From Thecaphora thlaspeos (taxonomy: Eukaryota > Basidiomycota > Ustilaginomycetes > Urocystidales > Glomosporiaceae), in NCBI GenBank assembly GCA_900291925.1, contig UWYS01000011.1:62001-126000 (forward strand): 64,000 nucleotides of DNA, written 5' to 3'. The position numbers and the translations under genes were made by a program. Under the pieces are notes generated by a model that was given only the letters and a program-made list of their open reading frames with translations, was not told the origin of the DNA and ran no database searches. This document shows, piece by piece, positions 36,637 through 47,606 of this stretch (position 1 is the first letter of the stretch; the number at the start of each line of letters is the position of its first letter).

Positions 36637-37857
36637 ATGTTCTACGACCTTAATGTCCCCTGGCCCTCCTCTTCCTCCTCCTCTTCTGCTACCGCCTCCA
36701 CTTCCGCCTCCACACAAGCCTCCACCAGCAACGTCAGCGCCAAGAAGAAGGCCAAGAACGCCGCTCTCGCCTCTCAGCCCTCCTCCTTCTCCTTCTCCTC
36801 CTCCTCTTCCGCCTCCGCTGCCAAGGGCAAAGCAGCAGCCGCCTCTCCCCCCGTCGACCCACTCTCACCGCTCGACGCCACTTCTCGCTCCACCCTCACT
36901 CAACTCACACACGACCTCTCATCGCTCGGCTACTCGACCCTCGCCTACAACCTCGTCGCCTCGACACGCTACGACCCCGCCTTGCACAACCACCCCTTTA
37001 CATCCACCTCGGATGGCCGACCAAGCGCTCCCTTTCCCTCTCTCGACCCGCGCACCTCCTCCGCCGGCACATTGACGCAGCTCTCCCGTCTCACGCTAAC
37101 GCTCACCGATCAATCCCTCCAACCCCCGGGCCACGGACTGCTCACATCCCACGCCACCTCCCTGATGGGCTACGACCTCCTCTCCGTCCAACCAACATCC
37201 GAAGCGACGTTCCAACACGCCTGTCTCACCCTCTCCGAACTGCGACCCTTCGCCATCGACATTATCTCGCTCGACCTCGCATCTTCGCCTCGTCTACCTT
37301 GGCTCCTCAAACGCTCCACCATCAACGCGGCACTCGAGAACGGCGTCATGTTCGAAGTCTGCTACTCCTCCGCCCTCTCCTCTTCTTCCTCTTCGCGCGG
37401 CGACTCGACGGCGCATCTGAAAACACGACGCAACCTAATCTCCAACACGCGCGACCTTCTACGCGTCACCAACGGACGTGGTATCCTCTTCTCTAGCGCG
37501 GCAACCAACGCCCTCCAGCTGAGAGGTCCCTACGATGTCATCAACCTCGCTGCTATATTCGGAATGTCTCCACAGGCAGCTAGAGATGCCGTTCAGGAGA
37601 ACCCGAGGCAGTTGATCGTAAGAGCCAGGACGAGGAAGAGCTTTAGAGGCGTAGTCGGTCCACCCGTCGTTGTTGTGGCAAGACCGGACGTCGAGATACC
37701 CATCAAAAAGCCAGATACAGCCAAGCCCGGCAAGAAGAAAAAGCAAGTCGACGAGGATAACGTCATCGCAACACCGCAGCACAAGAACAAGCGACCCCAA
37801 CCCGACACAGCGGCGACGACGACAACAGGCAAGAAACGAAAGGTCCACTCGCACTGA
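36637..37857 (+). CDS. RPP1: Rpp1/RPP30 subunit of RNase P and RNase MRP
   Basis: Single exon, 406 residues. Rpp1/Rpp30 is a TIM-barrel-like protein that binds the catalytic RNA of nuclear RNase P and MRP with Pop5. The N-terminus MFYDLNVPWP matches the family start closely and decides the start codon although the frame is open 498 nt upstream. An inserted Ser/Ala-rich stretch (about 11-75) interrupts the N-terminal strand and helix. Conserved blocks follow: LGYSTLAYNLV, FAIDIISLDL, LKRSTINAALENGVMFEVCY, RRNLISNTRDLLRVTNGRGILFSS, LRGPYDVINLAAIFGM and then AVQENPRQLIVRARTRKSF. The C-terminus is Lys-rich and ends GKKRKVHSH, a likely nuclear localisation signal. Longer than yeast Rpp1 (293 aa). 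Convergent with SKT5, 120 bp between stops. Confidence 0.95.
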   Translation: MFYDLNVPWPSSSSSSSATASTSASTQASTSNVSAKKKAKNAALASQPSSFSFSSSSSASAAKGKAAAASPPVDPLSPLDATSRSTLTQLTHDLSSLGYSTLAYNLVASTRYDPALHNHPFTSTSDGRPSAPFPSLDPRTSSAGTLTQLSRLTLTLTDQSLQPPGHGLLTSHATSLMGYDLLSVQPTSEATFQHACLTLSELRPFAIDIISLDLASSPRLPWLLKRSTINAALENGVMFEVCYSSALSSSSSSRGDSTAHLKTRRNLISNTRDLLRVTNGRGILFSSAATNALQLRGPYDVINLAAIFGMSPQAARDAVQENPRQLIVRARTRKSFRGVVGPPVVVVARPDVEIPIKKPDTAKPGKKKKQVDEDNVIATPQHKNKRPQPDTAATTTTGKKRKVHSH

Positions 37858-37977
37858 AAGGCCATTGTCGTCGTTGCGTCCACATGGATTCCCATCTTGC
37901 GCGTTCACACGATCCATCTATCTTTCTACCTCTCCATGTACTTCTATCGACAACACTTCCCTACGGTACGGTACAGA

Positions 37978-40865
37978 TCACGCAACGATACACTCGTCCT
38001 TCTTTGCCTTTTGCGGTTTGAAGCCCATCTCTTCGAACGTCGAATACACCTTTGCCTGTTGTCCGCCTCCGCTTTGTTTCGAAGTGGCCGAACCGGACGA
38101 AGACATCTGCTGCTGCTGTTGTTGTTGCTGTGCTGGTCGAGTTTGGGAGACGGGCGAGTCGGAAAGACTATATCCCGTTCCATATCGACCTTGAGTAGGC
38201 AAGGTGGAGAAGGGTATAAGATCATGTTGGTTCGCGCCGCCGTTGGACGATGACGCCTGCGCCGACGGTCGGATGCGCGTCGATGGGGGAGATGCGTTGG
38301 CATACTGTTCCGGCAACGGCGGCATCATGGGCACCTCCATAGCGGCATTCCTCCTTCCTCCCACCCTCCTACCTCCACCAGCCGCAGTCTCTTCCACCAT
38401 CCTCATCGTCTTTTTCCGATTCAGCTCCGTCGTCGTTCCGCCGCTGCCGTTGCCGCTGCCGTTCGGCATCCACCCGTTGTCACCGCCTCCACCCGTCGTC
38501 GTCGTCGCCGTCGTCGTCTGATCTCTTCCTGCCGTCCCGCCACCACCACCGACGCCGCCGCGACCTTCCTTCTCGCTCCGGATGCGCGCCAACGTCCTCT
38601 TGCGCTGAACCTTTTCGTCCACGTTGACCTCGTGATCGCCGCGCGACAGCGCATGGTCTCCTCCCGCTTGCAGCGCCCTGATGCGTTCCTTTGCATCTTC
38701 GTTGTCCTGCGCCGCCGCTTTTCGGTACCACCTCTTGGCCGTCTCGAGGTTTCTCTCGATGCCCACGCCCACCTCGTAGTAGTATCCCAGCGCAAACTCG
38801 GCGCTCGCCAGACCCTTCCTCGCCGCTCTGTCGGCAAACGTAAAGGCGAGCGTCTCGTTCTTGTCAAAGCAGCCATCGGCGCCGCAGAGGAACCACTTCG
38901 ACAGCGCCATGTCGGCTTCCACCTCGCCGCCTTGGCTCGCCAGGCTGTAGTACTGCACCGAGAGTAGCGGATTGAACGCGCAGTCCAGCTGGGCATACTC
39001 GTAGTTCCAGCCGCACTTGTACTGCGCCGGGGCAAAGTTGAGGAAGGCGGCGCGCTCGATGCGTCGTCGCGCCTCGGCTTCGAGGGCAGCCTTGGTGTCG
39101 TTGCCGCCCCGCCCCACGTTGTTCCGGCCCGTTGAGGAGGAAGAGCCGTCCGCTGGCAGCGACGGCTTCAGCAGGCCCGGCGGGATGTCGACATGGTTGA
39201 ACTCGCCGGCCAGCAGCATGCCGTAGATGTATGCCGGCTGCGGGACGTCGAGGTTTGCACGGTCGGCCGCCTCGCGCAGCATCGAGACCGCCTTGGCCTG
39301 ATGGACGGCCATCTCGAGCTGGCCGAGCAGGTTGGCCATGCCAAGTCGGTACATGGAGCCGACGTCGCCGACGCCGACGCCGCGGTTGTAGGCGTCGCGC
39401 GCCCGAGTAAAGTCGTTGAGCAGCTCGTAGTCGCGTCCGATGCGGAACCAGCTGGCCGCGAAGCCCAGTCGGGCCGACAGCTCAAAGTCGTTGAAGGCCT
39501 CCTTGAGGTCCTTTGGGATGTAAGTGGGGAAGGCGCCAGAGGCCTGGAGGTCGCCGCGCAGGTAGAGGGCTTCCAGGTTGGGGCGGCTCATCGAGGCGAG
39601 GCGTTTGATCTGGTGCGGGGGCAATGGGGCGAGGGGACGGAGGAACGGACAGCGACGCGTGTTAGCGCTTGCATAAGATCCCATCAAGCCTAGGTCCTGG
39701 ACGGAGGGATGCAACTCACGGTGCTGATGGCGTCGTCGGTGCACTTGACCAGCCTGGGCTCGCTGATCTTGCTGCCGTCGGTGAACTTGCGCTCGACAAA
39801 CTTGAGGAACTGTTTGGCCCACGCTACCTGCTGCTGGTCGTCCCTGCTGGCCCAGGCTCGGTCTCGCATCTTTTGCAGCGCGTCCAAGTCCGGGAGCGGG
39901 GCGTTGAGGCTGGGCGCGCCGCTGTTTGGACTGAGGGGCCGTTGTGGTTGCTGCTGCTGCTGGGGAGGCTGAAAGGACGAGGTCGAGGTTGCTTCACTGC
40001 TAGATGCCCGGCGTGTATAAGGGGTGTGGTGGCCGGCTGGCTGCTGTGGATAGGACGAGGGCGGTGCGCCGAAGCCGATGTTGGAGATTGACTGCGAGAG
40101 GGCGGGCATCGTGGGCATGCTGGAATCCGGAACGTAAGAATGAGGGCGTGAAGCAGCGCCGCCGTTATGGTTGTTGTTGTTGTTGTTGTTACGGAGGTAG
40201 CTGATGTCGTGGTGGTGACTGGGGAGGGGCAGGTGCTGGGCGGGAGAAGCGAAGCCGCCGCCGCCGCCGCCGCCTGCGTGGAAGGAGTTGACCGAGTGGG
40301 GTCGATCGGGCGGCGTGGGTTGCGGAGGTGGGGAGAGGGCGTTGTTGCGCTGCGGGTGGTGTTGATTGTGGGGATAGGGGCAAGGGGCCGGGTTGCTGGC
40401 GAGGCGGTGGGGCTGAGGTTGCGGGAAGCCTAGCGGCGCCGAGTCTGCCGAAACAAAGAAGGACGAGGGCGAGGGCGAGGGTGAGGGCAAGCGCGTGTAT
40501 CGAGCGGGCACCGGCTGGAGGTGCTGAGAGGTGGCGTTGGCGTGGAAGGAAGGGTTGTGTATGATCTGGTCGGGGACGAAGCCGGAAGACGGAGGGCCTA
40601 GCGATGGCAGCTGGGGTGGCAGAGATGGGTGGCGGGCGGAGGAAGAGTAGGAGGGAGAGGAAGATGAAGAGGGTTGGGGTGGTGGAAGGTTCTGCGCTCT
40701 CAGCTGGTGTTCGCGTTCGAGGGCGCCCGCTGGCAAGGGCGGGAGTGGGGGCGGTGCTGCCTGAGAGGACAGTGCAGATGACGAGGCCGAGGGGTGGGGC
40801 GGGTAGCTCGACTGATTGCCAAAGCCGGGAGGCAAGGGCGGAAGGGCCGGTGCGAAGCCCGACAT
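37978..40865 (-). CDS. SKT5: Skt5/Chs4-type Sel1-repeat activator of chitin synthase, with CaaX end
   Basis: Two exons, complement(37978..39609, 39720..40865), 110 nt intron (GTGAGT donor, CACCAG acceptor, phase 0), 925 residues. Skt5/Chs4 activates and localises class IV chitin synthase (yeast Chs3) at the bud neck or septum. The N-terminal 300 residues are Pro/Ser/Gln-rich. Conserved blocks are WAKQFLKFVERKF and EALYLRGDLQASGAFPTYIP, then Sel1-like repeats (about 410-680) including AYNRGVGVGDVGSMYRLGMA, RRIERAAFLNFAPAQYKCGW and SAEFALGYYYEVGVGIERN. The protein ends DECIVA, a CaaX box with cysteine four from the end, fitting the prenylation known for yeast Chs4. GFA1, which supplies the UDP-GlcNAc precursor, is in the same window. 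Convergent with RPP1. Confidence 0.94.
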
Positions 40866-42376
40866 GGAGGCTTGCGGCGGCGGCGTCGGCAGTGCCGACG
40901 AGCGGATCAGGTGAAGGCTGAGATGGCCGGATGGAAGGGCGCTCGCCTTTGGCTCTAGCTTGCTTGCTGGTGAATGTGGGAGGGCAGGTGGTGGTGCAAA
41001 GGCTACAGGAAACTAGGCTTGGCAAGGGGTCAGTCGATTGACGTCCGTCACAGCGACACTTTGTAAAGTCGAGGCAACAGCAGCGCAGCGTCGGTTAGGC
41101 CAGACGGTGCGTCTGCCTCGCCCCAGCCGCCAGAGTCCAAGCTCGCCGGTCGGCAGACAACCTCGTGCTCCTCTCGACAGAGCACAGCCTGACAGGCCGG
41201 TCAGGGCAAAAGAGCGAGGCAAGACGCAACGTCAACACGCACTCCGCCCTCCCTCCTCCCTAAGCCGAGCCAATATCAAGCCAACACTCTCACAAATCGC
41301 ATCGACATGGAAGTTATGGCCGACCTACCTGCCGTTGTCGCCCCATGCCCCATGACAAGCCAACAAAGGAAGGCGACGACGAACACAATAGGGCCACAAC
41401 GCGCAACGGGCCGGCCGACATTTCGGATCGGATCGCATGCGACGGGCGGCGTGACGAGGTTGTGTCGACTTAGGGCTAGCTCCCTGGCCCTCGGCGTTGG
41501 CCCTTATCGCAGAGCAGCAGCATCCACCGCGCTCACTCGCCACCCTGCCAGTTTTTTTACAACACACCCACTCCCCTCGGTCTCAGAGGGCGGCACAGAG
41601 AGAGAAGCGCAGAGGCGTAGAGGCAGAGAGAGAAAGACTTCTGATAGACTAAGGCCGACACTGCGGTGGCGGCTCTGGTGCATAGACGCCTGTGGGGCGC
41701 TACTGATCAAGGGGTGGCCAAATCAATCGACCGACTGACGCGAAAGAGCGTCAAAGTCCCCCGCGAGTATCAACAATTCCGTCGTAAAGAGGGAAAGAGG
41801 GGCCAGGGCGAGAGATCGACAAAAAGGGGCCTGGAAGAGGAAGAGGGAGAGGGCGAAGCGCCAGAGCAGCTGCAGCAAGCATGCAACCCCACGGCATCAC
41901 GACATTACACCGCAACACCCCGTACCAGCGCCGCGTCGTAATCGAGCGACGCAGAGAGATAGAGACAGAAGAGAGAGGAAGAGCGATAAAGAAGAAAGGC
42001 AAACGACCCAGCTGCGCAAAATAATTATCCCAAGCAAACGAGTATATAGTGGGGACGACATCAAGGGCGAAGAGACCCTGCAACAGAGCGCGAGAGACCA
42101 AGAGACAAGGAACCAATGTACAAGACCGACAACGAGAAACTAAGAGCCCAAAGAGACACGCAACGAGCGGCCAATAAGAGAAGGAGAGGAGGGAGAGGAG
42201 AAAGAAGAGGGAGAGAGAGGAAAAGAGAGGAAGACAGAGGGTTTCAAAGGGCCTGTCCGAGGACATGCTGCGGGCGGCACAACGGAGCGAGGCAGCAGCA
42301 TCGGCGGCGTCCGGCTCAAAAAGTGCCGGTCGTGAAAGGAGAGCAGGGTCGGCGATCGCCCTTCCCTCTGCGCTCA
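40866..42376. other. Intergenic region upstream of SKT5, downstream of WC-1
   Basis: 1.51 kb holding the SKT5 promoter and the WC-1 3' region, both minus strand. The WC-1-proximal part (41950-42260) is purine-rich (GAGA/AGAG runs) on the plus strand. An open frame at 41751-42377 on the minus strand is Leu/Ser-rich and unsupported. No gene seen. Confidence 0.45.
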
Positions 42377-45300
42377 CTACATCTCACTTGATTCGCGGCG
42401 CGTCTCGCTGCCGCTTCCGCTGCTTCCAGCATCCTTTTCCGACGTGTTGCCAGAGCTGTTGGCCGTCGTGATGCCCGTGTCGTCCGAGCCATCGCCATCG
42501 CCCGACCCTGATCGCCGCTCTGTGGCCCGCTCCGGGACTGAGCTGAAATCGGAGCCAGTGCTGCTGCTGCGCTCGGTGCTGCTCGAGCCGTTGGTGTAGG
42601 GCAGGACGTGGGGTGTGGGGCGGAGGTGCTGGCGGTGTCCGTAGCCGTGGTCGGGCCGACGCTTGACTGGGCTCTGCGCCACCGTCTGTGGTCCCTGTTG
42701 CGGAACGGGAGCCGTCGCGGCGGCGCCGCCAGCAAGGTTCGTGACGGCGGAAGCGGGGCCCGCGCCCGATGAACTCATGTGCTGCATCATCTCGGCGTAG
42801 TGGCTGTTTTGACGCAGCAGCGACGCCGTTGAAGGGCTCTGCGGGACCGCATGGCCCATCGGCGTCTGGTGGCCGAGCGCGCCGGCGTCGCGGCTCTGGC
42901 GGCGGAGCGCGCGAATCTCGTCCTTGAGGCGCCGGTTCACATTCTTGAGCTGGTGCATTTCGAAAACCCACGAGCTGCTGCGGTATGTCGAGAGCTCGGC
43001 AAACACTGATGTCAGCGAGTCGACGCTGGTGCCTGTCGCGTCAAAGGCCGGCTGCGGTCCCCCCTTGGGGTAGGCGACGCTGGGGAGCATCCACGAGCTT
43101 TCGGGCGCGGCGCGCTGGACGTGGACAAAGACGGTCTGGAGCGCCAGGCCAGCGGCGGCCGACGACGGGTAGAACGACGTCAACACAGGGACCGTATTTT
43201 TCTTGCCGTCACCCATCAGGTGCGAGACGGTCATGGACTGGCTGCTGCGGAGCGCCTGGAGGATCGACGGGGCCGCCTCGTAGTTGGTCAATTCAAGCAC
43301 GTGCCGCCCGAACAGCGCCTTGTCATCGCAGCCGAGCACGTCGCTGATCGCGCCCGTGGTGCTGAGCACAATTCCGTCAACCGAGAGCTTTGTCCAGAAC
43401 GACGGATGCCCGAGCTCGGCGCTGCTACGGACGTGCTCCCAGGCGAGGTTGTAGGCGGGCCGCGGCCGTCCGCTCGAGATGACGACCTTGCGACCCTTGC
43501 CTTGCTCCAGGTGAAGCTTGCCCGTGCTCTCGATCCAACGGTGGCCATCGTGCTTGTGTCGCATGCGAAGGATCAAGTTTACCTTGGGGCCCGCCTGACC
43601 CCCGCCGCCCTTGGTCATGGGGTTGGCGACACCGTCAGTCTTGAGCGAACGCGACGCGGCCGCCGCAATGCTCGCATTGCTTGTCGAGTCCTTGAGCTCG
43701 CGGTAGACGGGAACGACGTCGCTCGGGTGGCAAAATTCGCTGATCGATTTGCCAATCACCTCGTCTGCCGTAAAGCCGAGGATCCGTTCGACCGAGGGCG
43801 AGACGTAGAGGAACGTCCCCTTGAGCGAGAGCACATAGATGAGATCGTGCGAGTTCTCGAGCAGAACGCGCGACCAGTGCTTCGCATCGCACGGTCCGTT
43901 GCCGTGAATCAGGTCGAGGATATTCTGAGTAATGGCCGCCTGCTTATTGGCCTCGGCATCCGGGTCTTTGGCGCTGCCGTCGTCACCGTTGCCGTTGCCG
44001 CCAGGGCCGCCGCCGAGGGCCGAGGCGGGCGGGTCGTTGATCGAGCGGTAGTTGACGACGTACGAGCCATCATCCTTGCGCTCGAGGATGGCGCCCGGCT
44101 GCTCGACCTGGAAGCCAACCAAAAAGTCGACCTGGTTCGGGTTCGACCATGACACGGGGACCACGGTGACGAGGTTGATGAAGGGCGTCCCGTCCTTGCG
44201 GTAGTTGATCAGGCTCGCCTGGCACTCGCGCAGCGTCCCGAGGTGGCGCTTGAGGTGTTCGACGGCACAGTTGTCGGTGTGCTTGCGCTCGGCCCCGCGC
44301 TCGACGGGGACGTTGGGCGCCTGCAGGAAACGGCAATTGCGCCCGATGACCTCGTTGAGCGCGTAACCGGTCAGGTGGCAGAAGGTCTCGCTCGTGTAGA
44401 GCAGCGGCTGCTCCGGATGGTGGGCGTCCGAGATGGTGAACGAGCACATCAGATCGACCGCACCTAGCGAGATGCGCGGATTGGGCCGCGTGATGGCGCG
44501 CGACAGGATGCCCAGCACGTCGATGCCGGACGACGAGTATCGGTTAGCCGTGGGAACTTCGTCGCCCGACGCAGTCGCGTAGTGGCCAGAGAAGACAGCC
44601 AACGGCGCGCCCGGCGTGCGCTGACCGAGCGACGGCTCGCGTGATCGCGCCGCACCCTGCTGCGGGTAGCGCTGCTGCTGCTGTGATACCGATCGACCGT
44701 CGATGCCGACGCCTCCGTGGTACGACGGCGCGTTCATCATCCCGGCGCCGCCGCCGTTGCTGATGTGGGCGTTGTCCACATCAATGCCGCGCTTTGTGCC
44801 ACGGCCCGAGACGTTGACGTTGGCGGCCGCGACATCGCCGTGGATGGAGGGGGCGGCGACGGTCGACCGAGCCTGGACCATCGCCGTCTGCTGCTTGGCC
44901 ATCTGCCGAGACATGCGTCGGCGCTCCTGCAGCGTCAGGCTAGGCTTGACGCCGTTGGCAAAAGTGACGGTCTTGCCATGCGAGCCGTGCATGCCGGGGC
45001 GCCTGGCCTTCTGGATGCGGGGGACCATCGGGGCGCTCCGCAGTGATCCGCCGGGCATCGTCGGCCGGTTAGGGCCTCCCGCATTAAGCAGGTGCGAGTG
45101 GTGCGCCGCAATCCCGTTGCGGTAGTTGGCAGCCGCCTGCTTGCGGATCTCGGCAGCCGGGTCGATGTTGGCGGTCGCGACGTTGACGGCGTCAAGTCCG
45201 CCGGCGACCACGGTTGGTGCTTCCGCCACAGTCGTGATTGTCGCGTCGTTGCTGGTGCCGCTGACGACGCCGCAGCCCTGGGGCAGCGCAGGGACTGTCG

Positions 45301-45712
45301 ACCCGACGTTGACGGAGGGCGCGTTGCCGACGACGCCGCCGAGCGGCTGGGATGGATCAAAGCCGGCCAGGAGGCCGTCGCTGCCGTTCACGCTGTTGCT
45401 GTCATTGCCGCCACCGACGTTGTTGAAGTCCCAGCTGTGCATAATGTCTCCGCCCATGAGATCGCCAAAAGTGCCGTACATCATCTGGTCGGCCTGGGTC
45501 AGAGTGGATCCGGTCGACGTCATGATGTCGAGACCCTGGCCTTGGAAGGCGCCTCCGCCGTCGAAGCCGTGATCGCTAAACGACGACAACATGTCAGCGT
45601 GGTTATTGTTGCTGCTGCTGCCCTTTGTCGCAACGCGCGCATCTTGCAGCTGGGTGTTCTCGCCCTGCGAGGGCGAAGCAATGAAAGCGTCAAAGTCGAA
45701 GGCCTCGGACAT
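42377..45712 (-). CDS. WC1: White collar 1 (WC-1) blue-light photoreceptor, LOV plus two PAS domains
   Basis: Single exon, 1111 residues. WC-1 binds flavin, senses blue light and, with the zinc-finger partner WC-2, controls light-regulated genes. The LOV domain (about 400-545) has LMCSFTISDAHHPEQPLLY, the photoactive motif GRNCRFLQ with Cys460, and FINLVTVVPVSWSNPNQVDF. A second PAS (about 605-735) has LIYVLSLKGTFLYVSPSVER, and a third (about 755-890) has FWTKLSVDGIVLSTTGAISD. A short coiled coil (QLKNVNRRLKDEIRALRRQ) follows, then a Ser-rich tail. No GATA zinc finger is present, as is usual in basidiomycete WC-1. The start is the ATG in the context CAGCATGTCC, giving MSEAFDFDAFIAS; the frame is open a little upstream but without an ATG. 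No WC-2 gene is in the window. Confidence 0.95.
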   Translation of the reverse strand: MSEAFDFDAFIASPSQGENTQLQDARVATKGSSSNNNHADMLSSFSDHGFDGGGAFQGQGLDIMTSTGSTLTQADQMMYGTFGDLMGGDIMHSWDFNNVGGGNDSNSVNGSDGLLAGFDPSQPLGGVVGNAPSVNVGSTVPALPQGCGVVSGTSNDATITTVAEAPTVVAGGLDAVNVATANIDPAAEIRKQAAANYRNGIAAHHSHLLNAGGPNRPTMPGGSLRSAPMVPRIQKARRPGMHGSHGKTVTFANGVKPSLTLQERRRMSRQMAKQQTAMVQARSTVAAPSIHGDVAAANVNVSGRGTKRGIDVDNAHISNGGGAGMMNAPSYHGGVGIDGRSVSQQQQRYPQQGAARSREPSLGQRTPGAPLAVFSGHYATASGDEVPTANRYSSSGIDVLGILSRAITRPNPRISLGAVDLMCSFTISDAHHPEQPLLYTSETFCHLTGYALNEVIGRNCRFLQAPNVPVERGAERKHTDNCAVEHLKRHLGTLRECQASLINYRKDGTPFINLVTVVPVSWSNPNQVDFLVGFQVEQPGAILERKDDGSYVVNYRSINDPPASALGGGPGGNGNGDDGSAKDPDAEANKQAAITQNILDLIHGNGPCDAKHWSRVLLENSHDLIYVLSLKGTFLYVSPSVERILGFTADEVIGKSISEFCHPSDVVPVYRELKDSTSNASIAAAASRSLKTDGVANPMTKGGGGQAGPKVNLILRMRHKHDGHRWIESTGKLHLEQGKGRKVVISSGRPRPAYNLAWEHVRSSAELGHPSFWTKLSVDGIVLSTTGAISDVLGCDDKALFGRHVLELTNYEAAPSILQALRSSQSMTVSHLMGDGKKNTVPVLTSFYPSSAAAGLALQTVFVHVQRAAPESSWMLPSVAYPKGGPQPAFDATGTSVDSLTSVFAELSTYRSSSWVFEMHQLKNVNRRLKDEIRALRRQSRDAGALGHQTPMGHAVPQSPSTASLLRQNSHYAEMMQHMSSSGAGPASAVTNLAGGAAATAPVPQQGPQTVAQSPVKRRPDHGYGHRQHLRPTPHVLPYTNGSSSTERSSSTGSDFSSVPERATERRSGSGDGDGSDDTGITTANSSGNTSEKDAGSSGSGSETRRESSEM

Positions 45713-46058
45713 GCTGTCGGATAGTTGTGGTGAGGTTTTCAAGGAATTGGACTGTGAAGAATTGGAGGGCTGGACGAAGGTCCCGAAGGTACGTGGAAAT
45801 ATCTTGGATCAAGGTGGGAAGGACGAGGCAAGAGCCTTGGACGCAGAGAGCCGGTCTCCCGAGACGAAGGGGAAGGACGAGAAGAAGAGTTGTCGAGGAT
45901 GATAGGAAAGGGTAGCGTAAAAGCACTGGCGTAGCGAATCGGACGCCGAATTGTGCGGGAAGAGATCGATGGACGGAGGCTAGTCCGTCTGGATTTCTTC
46001 CGAGTCTGGTAGGATCATAAAGATCCGCGTCGACTGCTGCTAGATTGTGAAGGGAAGG

Positions 46059-46080
46059 GCTTCAAGCGTGGCCTTGAAGC
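46059..46080. repeat. Inverted repeat (8-bp stem, 6-nt loop) upstream of WC-1
   Basis: gcttcaag, loop cgtggc, cttgaagc: perfect arms. Located about 350 bp upstream of the WC-1 ATG, so possibly in its leader or promoter. Function unknown. Confidence 0.75.
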
Positions 46081-47579
46081 GATGTCGAAGGACGGCGAGG
46101 AGGGAACCAGAGAAGATCTGAGACGGGAAACGTCGGCTGTTGACGCGGTCGATAGATGGACGCAGAAGCGTCAGGGTACGATAGGATCAGTGTTGGTCTC
46201 TTGCAATGCCTCGACTTCGACGGCGGAGCGTCCCAATGATGAAACTCACGGACAGGAGATCGGTAGGGGAAAAAAAATCAACGACCACGGCGGATCGAAG
46301 CGAATTTCTTGTAGTGGTAAACGTCGATGGCCACGGAGTGTGCGCAGTCAAAGACGGGAAAGCGGGAAAGAGATTCGTCGAGAGGTGGTAGAGTGAGAAG
46401 GTGTGGCGTAATGGGGGAAGTCGACAGGTTTCGGAGAGGCGAAGACTACAGTCGATCCGTGGGGGTGAATGGTGGGGAGGGCAGAGCGATATCGGCTGCC
46501 TTGGCTGGGTAGTAGGGCCTTGGCTACAGTTTGAAGCGGACTGTTGGGTCCCCGTCCGCCTTAGGGTATGGCAGTCAACGCGGAAGCTGACTGGCCGGGT
46601 CCCTGAGGGGTGGGGAAGCGAAGGATAGAGCGGGCTCGGAGGGCCGGCTCTCTTTCTGTCCTATCCGACAGAGAACGTGTAGTAGACTATAAAAGTCTTG
46701 CCGTCTAGTGCGACGGGTGGAAGGCAGCAAAACGGTGGAGAGCGAAGACGCTGTCGGCTGAGGGTACAGGTGGTGGGACGGTGTTACCAGTCCCGGCGGA
46801 GAGCAAGGACGAGTCGGTGGTGGCGGTGGGTTGAAGGTCGAGACGGCCAGAGTGGTGGCCTTTGTGTCAAGACTCGTGGGAAAGGGAGCGCCGAGCTGGC
46901 ACAAGGAGTGATGGACGAAAGGTGGTGGTAGCGGTAGTGGGGGGTTTCTCCTCTGTGGTGGGTGATCGTCTTTGTTGCTACTGGGCCGGCAGGATATGTA
47001 ACGGTAGATTTGAGGTGGGAAGTGGCTGAATGGAACCGTCGGAACGTTGTCGCGTATAAGCTGTGACTGAGTTCGGTCGCCTAGCGATATCGGAGGCGTA
47101 TGGGTGAAGTCAAGGGGCAGCTGGGTGCGGATGTTCCAGTGTATAGAGTACGGTGGGATGGTGGTGGCGAGGGAGGGAGCGTGCGTACGCTGGCCACCTC
47201 ACTTGGCTGGGGCTTGGACTGGGGCTTGGCTGGAGCTGGTGGCGGTCGCCCCCTCCCCCATGCCGCCCTGCAGTGAGTCGACTGTCTCCGGGCCCTGGGC
47301 GCCGGGCCACAGGGCCACAGGCCAGGGCGGACGAGCGCGCGCGCGCGCGCCCAAGGGCAGAGCCGCCCAGCGCAACAGGCGAGAGGGAAGGGGGAAAAAA
47401 AATTGAGGAATTGAAAACTCTCGGAGGCCGGCACCACTAGGCGGGCTAGGCAGCGCACAGGGCCGCAGGGAGAGGGGAGATCGAGCGAGCCCGCCGTTGC
47501 TCGCTCTCACGGTGCTCAGCTTGCTGTGTTCCGCTGCACAGTCCTCCTCTGCTGCAAAGGCCGGACGCCTCCCTCGGTT

Positions 47580-47606
47580 TAGCCTGCCTAGCCTGCCTAG
47601 CCTGCC
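47580..47606. repeat. Three tandem copies of tagcctgcc
   Basis: Perfect 9-bp unit repeated three times in the WC-1/FIP1 gap; a short simple repeat without evident function. Confidence 0.8.

Noticed and set aside
41751..42377. Minus-strand open frame after the WC-1 stop
   Set aside because: Begins without a convincing start, purine-tract-derived Leu/Ser/Phe runs, probably 3' untranslated region.
45713..45742. Start of WC-1 ten codons upstream
   Set aside because: The upstream codon is TTG, not ATG; the first real ATG in the frame is at 45712.
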